DNA of 64,000 nt from Candidatus Peribacteria bacterium (GCA_943350395.1 CALRAD010000002.1:1-64000); one strand, 5' to 3'. Shown: positions 30,128 through 40,057, numbered from the stretch's first letter. The notes: generated by a model from the sequence alone, not told the origin. Program-made: numbers and translations.

Positions 30128-30478
30128 CTATTTTCCGCTTCCGAGGCCCACGACAAGACAGGCTGCTGAGATCGCGAGGTGCAAGTAATTGTCCGCTTCA
30201 TTTGCATGGAAGAAGCCAAGAATTTCTCCACCCATCATGAATCCGAGGATCGCCACGACGCCGTAGACGAGTCCGAAGATGATGAGGAACGTGCGGGAGG
30301 CAGATTGGCTTGAATTGAACGCGAAGAGCCCAATGAGGCCGCTTGCGAGGTGAACGATGTTGTGTGTCGTGTTCACTTCGAATATCAGGAGCATGCCGGG
30401 GACGAAGAAACCCGCGACACCGACGAGGGTGAGCACAAGACCCAGTATGCCGGTGAGGGGTTTCACGAGAAGGTTCAT
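30128..30478 (-). CDS. DUF4383-like four-TM membrane protein
   Basis: 'NTTHNIVHLASGLIGLFAF...EADNYLHLAISAACLVVGL'. Confidence 0.7.
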   Translation of the reverse strand: MNLLVKPLTGILGLVLTLVGVAGFFVPGMLLIFEVNTTHNIVHLASGLIGLFAFNSSQSASRTFLIIFGLVYGVVAILGFMMGGEILGFFHANEADNYLHLAISAACLVVGLGSGK

Positions 30479-30525
30479 GAAAGAAGGAGGGAAGGAATAG
30501 ATTAAGGAATATCCTACCCCTTCAC

Positions 30526-30726
30526 TTACGCAGCTTGCAATTGCTTCGCGAGCGTTCTGAGATACGCAGTCGATACTTTCATCGTCACGTATTTGCCGGT
30601 TTTGCGATCCAAGATGCGCTTCTTCTGGATATTCGCACGGTACGTTCTGCGTGTTGCGCGCTTGGAATGGCTTCGGTTGTTGCCCGTCGAGCCTTTTTTG
30701 CCGGTCATGGAACACATTCTGGACAT
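30526..30726 (-). CDS. rpmB: 50S ribosomal protein bL28
   Basis: 'MCSMTGKKGSTGNNRSHSKRATRRTYRANIQKKRILD...VTMKVSTAYLRTL'. Confidence 0.92.
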   Translation of the reverse strand: MSRMCSMTGKKGSTGNNRSHSKRATRRTYRANIQKKRILDRKTGKYVTMKVSTAYLRTLAKQLQAA

Positions 30727-30785
30727 GAGCCAAAGGACTTTACAAGGAGGGTGAGATTCCGTCAATGCTTCTGTACACTGTTTCC

Positions 30786-31457
30786 ATGCAGGAGATCCTC
30801 AATCCACCATTTATCATTGCAATTCTCATCGCACTCACCGTACATGAGTGGGCGCATGCATACGTTGCCGATCGTCTTGGGGATCATACGGCGCGCGATT
30901 TGGGTCGACTGACGCTGAATCCGATTGCGCATCTGGATCCGCTCGGGACACTGATGTTTTTCCTCGTGCACTTCGGTTGGGGCAAGCCTGTCCCGATCGA
31001 TCCTCGGAATTTCCGAAATATTCGCAGAGACAGCGCCCTTGTGTCTCTTGCAGGTCCTCTCTCGAATCTGGTTCTTGCGATTGTCGCGTTCGTTCTTCTT
31101 CTCCTCATCGCTCCGCAGATCATGCACGTCGCGGCGAGCGAGGAACTACTCATGACCCATGGAGCAGGGGAGAGACTGCAGGCATTCCTCACACAAGTTC
31201 TCACTAATTCACTGTTCATCAATCTCGGACTCATGGCATTCAACCTGTTGCCGATCGCTCCTCTCGATGGATCGAAAATTCTCGAAGCGTTTATTCCCTA
31301 TCAATATTCAGAGGCGTACGACACTTTTATGGATCGCGGTCCGATGATCCTGATCGGACTTCTCGTTCTTGAACGCGCACTTGGAATACCGATTCTCATC
31401 ACGTGGATTTCTTTCATCATGGACGGGGTGCTTGGGGTGATGATGATGTTGACGTAA
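30786..31457 (+). CDS. Site-2 protease family (M50) membrane metalloprotease
   Basis: 'LTVHEWAHAYVADRLGDHTARDLGRLTLNPIAHLDPLGT', 'NLLPIAPLDGSKIL'. Confidence 0.93.
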   Translation: MQEILNPPFIIAILIALTVHEWAHAYVADRLGDHTARDLGRLTLNPIAHLDPLGTLMFFLVHFGWGKPVPIDPRNFRNIRRDSALVSLAGPLSNLVLAIVAFVLLLLIAPQIMHVAASEELLMTHGAGERLQAFLTQVLTNSLFINLGLMAFNLLPIAPLDGSKILEAFIPYQYSEAYDTFMDRGPMILIGLLVLERALGIPILITWISFIMDGVLGVMMMLT

Positions 31458-31533
31458 CGGTCCTCACTCCGGCTCTGCGGAGCCACCTCTCTCCATTGGC
31501 TGGAGAGAGGAAAGTTTGTATTGAGAAAGGTAC

Positions 31534-31579
31534 GGGCTCCCCCTTCTCCGGCATACGGAGAAGGGGTTAGGGGATGAGG
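31534..31579. repeat. Dispersed intergenic palindromic element, family A (copy 2)
   Basis: gggctcccccttctccggcatacggagaaggggttaggggatgagg; matches 19821-19870. Confidence 0.7.
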
Positions 31580-31583
31580 ACCG

Positions 31584-32339
31584 TCACTTCGCCACGAATG
31601 CAGTCGCCCCGAGCCATGCCAAATCGAATACTGCTTTCATCGTGCGTGCGAACGTTGGGCTTTCGACGATGAGCCCCAAAAGTTCATCTGTATTGAGGGA
31701 AACGATACCGACGGAGTTTCCGAAGATGAGGACTTCGTTCTCAAACAGGAACTGATTTTTGTTCACGAGCAGAATTTCGATGAGGTTTGCATCGTACTTT
31801 TCCGGTAAAAATGTATCGAGCACGTGCACAGTCTCGACGGTGGTGGGGGAGAGGTAGCGGGTTTTAATGCCTTTCTTCAATTTCGTTTGTGTGTAATTTC
31901 GAAAGAAGTCCGGAAAGAACTCAGTGACATTCTTGAGGTTCGTGTAGCCGAGGATCTCACGCTTCGCCGTGAGAGATTCCGTGAAGACTTTCTCCACACC
32001 GTCCCTTCCTTCGTAGAACCTGATCTTCGGCTTGAATGCCGACGTTGAAATCAACGATTTCAGTTCCGGCATCAGACTCCGCGCCATATTCATTCGTTCT
32101 TCCGTAATTCGTACGAGTTGCTCAGGGGGTTCCGGAGCAAAACACTTCACTCCGTTCTTGTTGTACTGACTCAGGAGTTTTTTCTGCAGAAGGTTGTCGA
32201 TGGTGTAGTAGCAGCTTACGCGGTTCGCACCAGCCTTCCGTGCGATGATCGACACCGGTCCGCCGCCGATTTCGAGGCAAGCGAGGTAAACGCGCGCCTC
32301 TTCGTCACTCAAGCCGATCTTTAAGAGTTCCGTGATCAT
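31584..32339 (-). CDS. TrmB-like transcriptional regulator (array regulator 1)
   Basis: 'LLKIGLSDEEARVYLACLEIGGGPVSIIARKAGANRVSCYYTIDNLLQKKLL'; 'KIRFYEGRDGVEKVF'. Confidence 0.85.
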   Translation of the reverse strand: MITELLKIGLSDEEARVYLACLEIGGGPVSIIARKAGANRVSCYYTIDNLLQKKLLSQYNKNGVKCFAPEPPEQLVRITEERMNMARSLMPELKSLISTSAFKPKIRFYEGRDGVEKVFTESLTAKREILGYTNLKNVTEFFPDFFRNYTQTKLKKGIKTRYLSPTTVETVHVLDTFLPEKYDANLIEILLVNKNQFLFENEVLIFGNSVGIVSLNTDELLGLIVESPTFARTMKAVFDLAWLGATAFVAK

Positions 32340-32523
32340 TCACCCTGTATTATACCTGTGTTGTCGAATTTTTTCTACAGTATTTTACTATCAATAAATG
32401 GCTTAATATAAACAAAATATAAGAAAAATAATATTGAGTGTTGGACGCATTTTGCGAAGTATGGGATAGTGTAGTCGTCATCGAAAGGGACGCACAACGT
32501 CCAAGTTTCCCCTAATTTTTCAT

Positions 32524-34182
32524 ATGAAAAATATTTGCACCCAATGCTCGGCACACTTCGAAATCACAAGTGAAGATCAGCGCCTCCTGAAGCTCTTCGA
32601 TGTTCCGGATCCGAAGACCTGTCCCGATTGCCGTCTGCAGCGACGACTCTGTGAACGCAACACACGAAGCTTGTATTACAGAAAATGTGATCTGACCGGG
32701 AAGCAGATCATCTCCCAATACAATACCGACTGCGTGTTTCCCGTGTACGGCATCGATGCCTGGCTCAGTGATCAGTGGGATGGACTCACGTACGGTCGTT
32801 CATTCGATTTCAGCAGACCGTTCTTCGAGCAGTTCCATGAACTTTTGAATGTCACTCCGCATCTCGCGCTCTTCAATACGCCAGGAACAATGGAGAACAG
32901 CGATTATAATAACTGCACAGGGTACCTCAAAAACTGCTATCTGATCTGCGAGAGCGATATCTGTGAGGACTCCTACTACAGCAACCTCCTCAAGAAATCG
33001 AAAGATCTGATGGACTGCTCGGTGTGTTACGAGTGTGAGCGCTGCTACGAGTGTATTGACTGTACCGGCTGTCATACAGTGCTCTTCAGTCAGGATTGCC
33101 AGCAGTGCAGCGATGGATTCTTCCTGAAATACTGTCACGGCTGCAAAGACTGCATCGGCTGCATGAATCAGAGAAACAAGCAGTACATGATCTGTAATCA
33201 GCAGTACTCGAAAGAGGAGTACGAGAAGTATAAGAAGGAGTTTGCACTCGATACGCGCAGCGGACTACTGAAGCTTGCAGAGCAATGCGATACGTTCTTC
33301 GCGACTCAGCCGCACCGCGCACTTGATATTCAGCGAAGCGAAGGGTGCACCGGTGACCGTATCTACGACTGCAAGAACGCCGTGCATTGTTTCGACGTGA
33401 AAGATCTCGAGGATTGCAGGCATTGCCAGAGACTCTCGCTCACGTGCAAGACGTGCATGGACTTCAACTCATGGGGTCAGAATAGTGAGCTCGTGTACCA
33501 GTGCTCCGCCTGCGGGGACCGAACCTATAACACCAAATTCTGCTCGACCTGTATCACACTGAAGGACTGCGAGTACTGCTTCGAGTGCACGACGTCATCA
33601 GATCTCTTCGGCTGTGTTGGACTCAAGCATGCGCGTTTCTGCATCTTCAACGTGCAGTATACGGAAGAGGAGTATCGCGTTCTGCGTGCGAAGATCATCG
33701 AGCACATGAAGAAGGGTAGCGACTACGGTGAATATTTCCCTATGTCACTCTGTGCTTTCGCCTACAACGAAACATTTGCACCGGATCTGTTTCCGATGAC
33801 AAAAGAAGAGGTACTCGCACGCGGCTGGCGCTGGTACGAACACAGGGAAACAGAGAAGCAGTACATGGGTGCGGACGTCACGCTTCCGGAAACGATCGGT
33901 GAAGTTTCCGATGATCTCTGCAAGCAGATACTGCTGTGCAAGGCGACAGGAAAGCCCTACAAGATTATTCCCCAGGAACTAAAATTTTATCGTTCCATGG
34001 ACCTCCCCGTGCCATTCCTTTGCCCTGACGAACGTCACCGTCTGCGGATCACTAAAAGAAATCCTTATAAGCTCTTCACGCGCGAGTGTGCGAAGTGCAA
34101 GAAGCAGACGGAGACAACATACGCACCCGAGAGAGCAGAGATTATTTATTGTGAGGATTGCTACCTTTCCACTGTCTACTGA
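32524..34182 (+). CDS. Cys-rich array protein 1 (552 aa, zinc-ribbon/CxxC-x17-CxxC family)
   Basis: 50 Cys by hand count; N-term CTQC...CPDC, core 'CYECIDCTGC...CHGCKDCIGC', C-term 'CAKCKKQTETTYAPERAEIIYCEDCYLSTVY'. Confidence 0.9.
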   Translation: MKNICTQCSAHFEITSEDQRLLKLFDVPDPKTCPDCRLQRRLCERNTRSLYYRKCDLTGKQIISQYNTDCVFPVYGIDAWLSDQWDGLTYGRSFDFSRPFFEQFHELLNVTPHLALFNTPGTMENSDYNNCTGYLKNCYLICESDICEDSYYSNLLKKSKDLMDCSVCYECERCYECIDCTGCHTVLFSQDCQQCSDGFFLKYCHGCKDCIGCMNQRNKQYMICNQQYSKEEYEKYKKEFALDTRSGLLKLAEQCDTFFATQPHRALDIQRSEGCTGDRIYDCKNAVHCFDVKDLEDCRHCQRLSLTCKTCMDFNSWGQNSELVYQCSACGDRTYNTKFCSTCITLKDCEYCFECTTSSDLFGCVGLKHARFCIFNVQYTEEEYRVLRAKIIEHMKKGSDYGEYFPMSLCAFAYNETFAPDLFPMTKEEVLARGWRWYEHRETEKQYMGADVTLPETIGEVSDDLCKQILLCKATGKPYKIIPQELKFYRSMDLPVPFLCPDERHRLRITKRNPYKLFTRECAKCKKQTETTYAPERAEIIYCEDCYLSTVY

Positions 34183-35864
34183 TGAAAAAAATCTGCCTTC
34201 ACTGTTCAGCGAAGTTTGAGATCCCGGAGGACGATCTTCTCTTCTTCGAGAAAGTCTCACCGATCTTTGCCGGCAAAAAAGAACTGATCCCACCCCCGAC
34301 TCTGTGTCCTGACTGTCGTCAGCAGAGACGTCTTGCGTGGAGGAACGAGAAGCGGCTCTACCACCGGAAGTGTGATCTCACGGGGAAGCAGATCCTCTCG
34401 ATTTATGCTCCCGATTCGCCGTACACGGTCTACGATCACCGTGAGTGGTACACGGATAAGTGGGATCCACATGATTATGGACGCGAGTTCGATTTTTCAC
34501 GTCCGTTCTTCGAGCAATTTGGGGAACTTCTTCTCAAAACTCCGATGCGTTCGGTGAATCTGCAGGCTGAGAATGAGAATTGCGAGTACACGAACCTGAC
34601 GACCAGAAACAGGAACTGCTATCTGGTTTTCGCAGCGAACGATAACGAGGATTGCTACTATTGCATGTACATTCACAGGAGCAAGAACTTGATCGATTGC
34701 TTCTTCGTTTTCGACAGTGAGCTCTGTTACGAGTGTGTCGACTGCGAGCACTGTTACGATCTGCGTCACAGTCAATATTGCGAGACATGCAGCGAATCGG
34801 AGATGCTTTTTGCCTGTCGCGGCTGCAAAAATTGTTTCGGCTGCGTAAACCTCACCAACAAGGAATATCATTTGTTCAATCAGAAGATGGACAAAGAGAG
34901 TTATCTCCAAGCGGTTGCCGATATTCGCTGTAGCAGAGAAATGTTCGAGCGTGCGAAGGAAGAATTTATGAAACTTCGTCTTTCACTACCTCATAAAGAA
35001 TATGCGGGACTCAGTAATGAAAATGTCAGCGGAGATCACTTGAATCACTGCAAGAACGTGAAGCAGTCCTTCGACTGCACTTACGACGAAGATTGCTCGT
35101 ACTGCACATGGCTTCACCAATGCAGGGAATGTAGAGACTGTTACGCATGGGGGATACCTGGGGAGCTTGGGTACGAAAATCACCTGATCGGAAACGGCTT
35201 CTACAATGTCCGGTTCAGCGAATCGTGCTGGAATAACGTCAGGGATCTTCTGTACTGCCGCTACTGCCTCGACGGTTCACACGACTGCTTCGGTTGCAAC
35301 GGTCTTCGTGCCGGTTCGTACTGCATTCTCAATAAGCAGTACACAAAAGAGGAGTACGAGAGACTGGTGCCGAAGATTATCGAACATATGCGCAGTACGG
35401 GTGAGTACGGCGAATTCTTACCAGCAACACTTTCTCCGTATGCCTACAACGAAACTGTTGCGCAAGAATATTTTCCGCTCTCCAAAGAAATCGCGGAAAA
35501 ACAGGGTCTTCGCTGGAGACCGGAAGATCCGGAAGAGAAGAAGTACTTGGGTCCGAAGATAGAAGTACCGTGGTCGGTGAGTGATGTCAGCGATGATATT
35601 TGCAAACAGATTCTGATCTGTGAGGTCACGGGCAGACCGTATAAGATCATTCCTCAGGAATTGAAGTTCTACCGCGAGCGAGGGATTCCGCTCCCGCTTC
35701 GGTGTTTCGATCAACGTCATGCAGATCGCAGAGCGCTCAGGAACCCACGAAAAATCTGGACTCGTGCGTGTGCAAAATGTAGCAAGGAAATCCAGACGAC
35801 GTACAGCCCCGAGCGACCGGAGACTGTCTACTGCGAGCAGTGTTACCTTGAAGCCGTTTACTAA
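34182..35864 (+). CDS. Cys-rich array protein 2
   Basis: Start overlaps stop of copy 1 (TGATG); 'MKKICLHCSAKFEIPEDD...CGLNGLRAG..'-type core and C-term 'CAKCSKEIQTTYSPERPETVYCEQCYLEAVY'. Confidence 0.9.
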   Translation: MKKICLHCSAKFEIPEDDLLFFEKVSPIFAGKKELIPPPTLCPDCRQQRRLAWRNEKRLYHRKCDLTGKQILSIYAPDSPYTVYDHREWYTDKWDPHDYGREFDFSRPFFEQFGELLLKTPMRSVNLQAENENCEYTNLTTRNRNCYLVFAANDNEDCYYCMYIHRSKNLIDCFFVFDSELCYECVDCEHCYDLRHSQYCETCSESEMLFACRGCKNCFGCVNLTNKEYHLFNQKMDKESYLQAVADIRCSREMFERAKEEFMKLRLSLPHKEYAGLSNENVSGDHLNHCKNVKQSFDCTYDEDCSYCTWLHQCRECRDCYAWGIPGELGYENHLIGNGFYNVRFSESCWNNVRDLLYCRYCLDGSHDCFGCNGLRAGSYCILNKQYTKEEYERLVPKIIEHMRSTGEYGEFLPATLSPYAYNETVAQEYFPLSKEIAEKQGLRWRPEDPEEKKYLGPKIEVPWSVSDVSDDICKQILICEVTGRPYKIIPQELKFYRERGIPLPLRCFDQRHADRRALRNPRKIWTRACAKCSKEIQTTYSPERPETVYCEQCYLEAVY

Positions 35865-37510
35865 TGCAAAAATCTTGCACCCACTGCTCGGCTCACTTCA
35901 CTCTCGACACTGTCGATGAGGATTTCTTTGGAAGAATCGATATGCCGCTTCCATCGGATTGTCCTAATTGCCGCAGACAGCGGCGTTTGATGTTCCGGAA
36001 CTTTTTCAACCTCTACCACCGCACATGCGATCTAAGCGGTAAGAAAATTATTTCGATGTTCGACACGGACGTTCCATTCCCCGTCTACGAAATGCACGAG
36101 TGGTGGAGCGACAAGTGGGACGGTCTTGCGTACGGGAAAAATCCGGACTTCGAAAAACCATTCTTTGATCAAGTCGCGGTGTTGCATCGGACGGTTCCGC
36201 GCATGTCGATCGCCAATGCGCAGTGTGAGAATACCGACTACTGCAATATGGCCAATGAAAGCCGCAATTGTTATCTCGTCTTCGGGAATGTCGGCAACGA
36301 AGACTGTGCGTACGGACATATTGTCTGGAAGTCGAAGGATCTGTTTGACTGTCTCTACTGTTACAAGTGTCAGCTCTGTTACGAATGCATCGACTGCGTC
36401 GAATGTTACGGACTTACATTCTCGCGTGACTGTGACAACTGTTCCTCTTCTTCATTTCTGGTGCACTGTGTCGGTTGCAGCGACTGTTTCGGGTGCGTTG
36501 GGCTTCAGCACAAGACACATCACATCTTCAATCAGCCGTATTCCAAAGAAGAGTATGCGGCAAAAATTGCGGAGCTCCGTTTCGACGCTCACGAAACAAT
36601 TGCGTGGGCAAAAAGTCAGGTCGCGGTCCTCGTCGGCAAAGAAATCGTGAAGGTGTATCACGGATTCAACTCCGAGAATGTGACCGGAGACTATCTCTAC
36701 CACTGCAAGAACATTGTGGACGGTTATGATCTCAAGAATTGCGAGGACTGCCGTCACTGTGCGACCCTCGACGGATACAAGGATTGTCACGATTCCAATT
36801 TTTCCGCGAAGATCGGGGAACTTTGCTTCAATTGTCTCACGTCCTACGGGCATACCGTTCTCTGTTGCCAGGGTTGTATGAGCCCCTCAAGCAATATCGC
36901 GTACTGCGATAGCTGTTTCAACTGCAAAGATTGCTTCGGCTGCGTTGGTCTGAAGAGTAAGCAATATTGCATCCTGAACAAGCAGTATGCGAAAGAGGAG
37001 TATCAAGCTTTGCGTGAGAAATTGATCGAGCATATGCGAAATACAAGTGAGTGGGGTCACTTCTTCCCGCATGCACTCAGTCCGTTTGCCTACAATGAGA
37101 CAATCGCGTTCCAATACTTTCCACTGACCCGTGAGGAAGTCCTCGCGCGCGGCTGGCGATGGAAAGATACGGAATCAACGGCTGAGCAATACCTTGGTCC
37201 GGTTGTCGCTGTGCCATCGTCCATTCACGATGTATCGGATGACATCACGAAGCAGATTCTCCTCTGCGAGGTCACCAAAAAACCTTTCAAAATCATTCCG
37301 CAAGAACTTGCATTCTATAAACGAATGAATATTCCGGTTCCGCGAAAATGTTTCGATCAGCGGCACAGAGAACGCATGGCGCTTCGTAATCCCCGCAGAC
37401 TTTGGCAAAGGCAGTGTGCGAAGTGCTCGAAAGAAATCCAGACGACGTACAGCCCCGAGCGACCGGAGACTGTCTACTGCGAACAGTGTTACCTCGAAAC
37501 CGTCTATTAA
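35864..37510 (+). CDS. Cys-rich array protein 3
   Basis: Start overlaps stop of copy 2 (TAATG); 'MQKSCTHCSAHFTLDTVDED', C-term CxxC-x17-CxxC. Confidence 0.9.
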   Translation: MQKSCTHCSAHFTLDTVDEDFFGRIDMPLPSDCPNCRRQRRLMFRNFFNLYHRTCDLSGKKIISMFDTDVPFPVYEMHEWWSDKWDGLAYGKNPDFEKPFFDQVAVLHRTVPRMSIANAQCENTDYCNMANESRNCYLVFGNVGNEDCAYGHIVWKSKDLFDCLYCYKCQLCYECIDCVECYGLTFSRDCDNCSSSSFLVHCVGCSDCFGCVGLQHKTHHIFNQPYSKEEYAAKIAELRFDAHETIAWAKSQVAVLVGKEIVKVYHGFNSENVTGDYLYHCKNIVDGYDLKNCEDCRHCATLDGYKDCHDSNFSAKIGELCFNCLTSYGHTVLCCQGCMSPSSNIAYCDSCFNCKDCFGCVGLKSKQYCILNKQYAKEEYQALREKLIEHMRNTSEWGHFFPHALSPFAYNETIAFQYFPLTREEVLARGWRWKDTESTAEQYLGPVVAVPSSIHDVSDDITKQILLCEVTKKPFKIIPQELAFYKRMNIPVPRKCFDQRHRERMALRNPRRLWQRQCAKCSKEIQTTYSPERPETVYCEQCYLETVY

Positions 37511-37512
37511 CC

Positions 37513-39189
37513 ATGCAACGATCCTGCACCCACTGCTCGGCATCGTTTGGGATCAGCAAGGATGATCTTCAGTTTTACGACGATATCTCGCCCGTCTTCG
37601 GTGACAAAAAATGCGCAATCCCTCCGCCGACGCTCTGTCCTGCATGTAGATTCCAGAGGCGCCTCCTGATGCGCAATGACCGACATCTCTATCATCGAAA
37701 AAGTTCACTTTCAGGGAAGCAGATCATCTCTATTTACGCTCCGGAGAAAGAATTCCCTGTGTACGACCAGGACGAATGGTGGAGTGATCGGTGGGATCCA
37801 AAGGCATACGGAAGAGACATCGATTTCTCGAAGCCTTTCTACGATCAGGTACAGGAACTTCGACTCACGGTACCGCGAATTTCACTTCTGACGACCGGAG
37901 TTGAGAACAGTTACTACACGAACCATGCGCTTTTTCTGAAGAACTGTTATCTCGTCTTCGGTGGCGGTCATGACGAAGACTGCATGTTCAGTAATTATAT
38001 TTCATTCTCAAAAGATACACTCGACGGGCTTTGCTTATACTCATGTGAGCGATGCTACGAAGGCGTTTCGTCGCAACGCTGCTACGAATGTCTCTGGTTC
38101 ATGAATTGCCGCGACTGTACGTCGTGTCTGATGATCGAAGATTGCGAATCCTGCAAAAACTGTATCGGCTGTTTCGGTCTACATCGTAAAGAGTATTGCA
38201 TTCTCAATAACTTCGTCGGCAAGGAAGGCTTCGAAAAAATGCAACGCGAGCTTCTGCCGCTCACGCACGGCAAGATCGACGCACTTCGAGAGCGTTTCGA
38301 TGCGTTGAAGGCAACACTCCCGCATCGAAGCGCACATACATACGCATCAGAAAACTGCACCGGTGATGCCGTTTATAACAGTAAGAACAGTTTCGATTGT
38401 TTCGATGTTACGGACTGCGAGGACTGCAAGCACATTGCTTTCACACCGAAAGGAATCAGGAGTCAGGATGCGACGTTCACTTCTCCTGATGGTGTCGACC
38501 ATAACTACTTCGTCGGTTCCACGGTCGGTGCTCCGCGCTCGGCGTTCACGTTCATGGTGTGGTACGGCAGCGATGTGTATTGCTCAATCGAATGTCATCA
38601 CTGCCAAAATTGTTTCGGCTGCGCAGGGCTACGGAATGCGAAGCACTGCATTCTCAATAAGCAGTACACAAAAGAGCAGTACGACGAGCTGGTGCCGAAG
38701 ATCATTGAGCAGATGAAGAAGTTCGGGGAGTGGGGCGAGTTCTTTCCTCTCGATCTGTGTCCGTACGGCTACAACGAAACAAATGCTGTCGATTATTTTC
38801 CGCTCACCAAAGAGCAGGCACTCGCGCATGGATTTTCGTGGCGCGATGAGTCCGATCAGCAGGAGACATACCTCGGGCCGAAGCCGGAGATCCCTGAGAC
38901 GATTACCGATGTCGGCGATGACATCTGCACCAAGATTCTCGTCTGTGAAGCCACCGGCAGGCCCTTTAAGATCATTCCGCAGGAACTAAAGTTCTACCGA
39001 AGCATGGGACTCCCGCTTCCGAAGCGCTGCTTCGATGAGCGTCATAAAGACAGGATTCTTCGGAGAAACCCGAGGAAGCTTTGGGCACGCGATTGCGCCA
39101 AATGCAAAGAAGAAATGCAGACGACGTACTCTCCCGAAAAACCGCAAATCGTGTATTGCGAGCGTTGCTATCTTGAAACAGTCTACTAA
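37513..39189 (+). CDS. Cys-rich array protein 4
   Basis: 'MQRSCTHCSASFGISKDD'; C-term 'CAKCKEEMQTTYSPEKPQIVYCERCYLETVY'. Confidence 0.9.
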   Translation: MQRSCTHCSASFGISKDDLQFYDDISPVFGDKKCAIPPPTLCPACRFQRRLLMRNDRHLYHRKSSLSGKQIISIYAPEKEFPVYDQDEWWSDRWDPKAYGRDIDFSKPFYDQVQELRLTVPRISLLTTGVENSYYTNHALFLKNCYLVFGGGHDEDCMFSNYISFSKDTLDGLCLYSCERCYEGVSSQRCYECLWFMNCRDCTSCLMIEDCESCKNCIGCFGLHRKEYCILNNFVGKEGFEKMQRELLPLTHGKIDALRERFDALKATLPHRSAHTYASENCTGDAVYNSKNSFDCFDVTDCEDCKHIAFTPKGIRSQDATFTSPDGVDHNYFVGSTVGAPRSAFTFMVWYGSDVYCSIECHHCQNCFGCAGLRNAKHCILNKQYTKEQYDELVPKIIEQMKKFGEWGEFFPLDLCPYGYNETNAVDYFPLTKEQALAHGFSWRDESDQQETYLGPKPEIPETITDVGDDICTKILVCEATGRPFKIIPQELKFYRSMGLPLPKRCFDERHKDRILRRNPRKLWARDCAKCKEEMQTTYSPEKPQIVYCERCYLETVY

Positions 39190-39197
39190 TCAAAACG

Positions 39198-40034
39198 TCA
39201 TTTCTTTTTATTGATCGGAGCGAAGCCCTCCGAAGCCCCGCCGCTGCGGGGCGCAGGATGGGTCTTCGTCGCCTGCAGCCACAGTGACTCGAAGAACATT
39301 CTGAACGTATCGGCAAAATTCTTGTTTTCGATTTTGACAATCGTCAATTCATCGTCATACGCAAATAATGCGACGGTATCTTCAAAAATAACCATCTCGG
39401 ACATGAATTGCATACTTTTTGGAAGCAGGCGGACTTCGTACTCGTCATCTTGCGGTATCTCTGTGATGTATCTGCGTGCACCGGCGTTGTCGACGAAGAG
39501 TTCGCGACCGCGAAGACGTTGTTGACTTCCGAAAAGCATCGGGACGACGTTGCTTCCGAATGAATTGAACATCATTTCCGAATTGAAGAATGCGCAGAAG
39601 CCGTTCTGCAGTAGAACGTCCCTGTACACCTGCTTCATTCCGTCGAGACCATGCAGTGTCGTCACACGCGGCGACCCTACGTAGTTCGGTGTCAGCGTTT
39701 TTAGGAGCGGCAATGCACCTTCTAAAAGTGTCTGCGTTTCCTTCCACTCCTGCTCACGGTTCTTTGCGTAGTGCACAAGTCGGTGCGGGGGCTCGGCGAC
39801 GAATTGGAGAACTTTTCCCTGTTCGACGTGTGAAACCAAACCTTTTTCTTCAAGGCTCTGAAGCACGAGGTACGTATGACTTCGCGATTGTTTTGCGGCG
39901 CGTGCAATATTACTCACGCGTCCTGCTTTCATTGTGAGAAGTGCGAGATACACTTCTGATTCTTTCTCATCAAGTCCTGCACGTTTCAGTAGCGGGCGTA
40001 TCGCGGTACCGGAGTACGAAGGTCGATCGTTCAT
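39198..40034 (-). CDS. TrmB-like transcriptional regulator (array regulator 2)
   Basis: 'LLKRAGLDEKESEVYLALLTMKAGRVSNIARAAKQSRSHTYLVLQSLEEKGLVSHV'. Confidence 0.85.
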   Translation of the reverse strand: MNDRPSYSGTAIRPLLKRAGLDEKESEVYLALLTMKAGRVSNIARAAKQSRSHTYLVLQSLEEKGLVSHVEQGKVLQFVAEPPHRLVHYAKNREQEWKETQTLLEGALPLLKTLTPNYVGSPRVTTLHGLDGMKQVYRDVLLQNGFCAFFNSEMMFNSFGSNVVPMLFGSQQRLRGRELFVDNAGARRYITEIPQDDEYEVRLLPKSMQFMSEMVIFEDTVALFAYDDELTIVKIENKNFADTFRMFFESLWLQATKTHPAPRSGGASEGFAPINKKK

Positions 40035-40035
40035 A

Positions 40036-40057
40036 TTTGTCTAAAAGTATAGACAAA
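40036..40057. promoter_or_regulatory. Candidate operator TTTGTCTA-aaagta-TAGACAAA overlapping minus-strand -10 (TATACT) of regulator 2
   Basis: Perfect 8+8 inverted repeat, 6-nt spacer, directly upstream of the regulator start codon. Confidence 0.6.
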
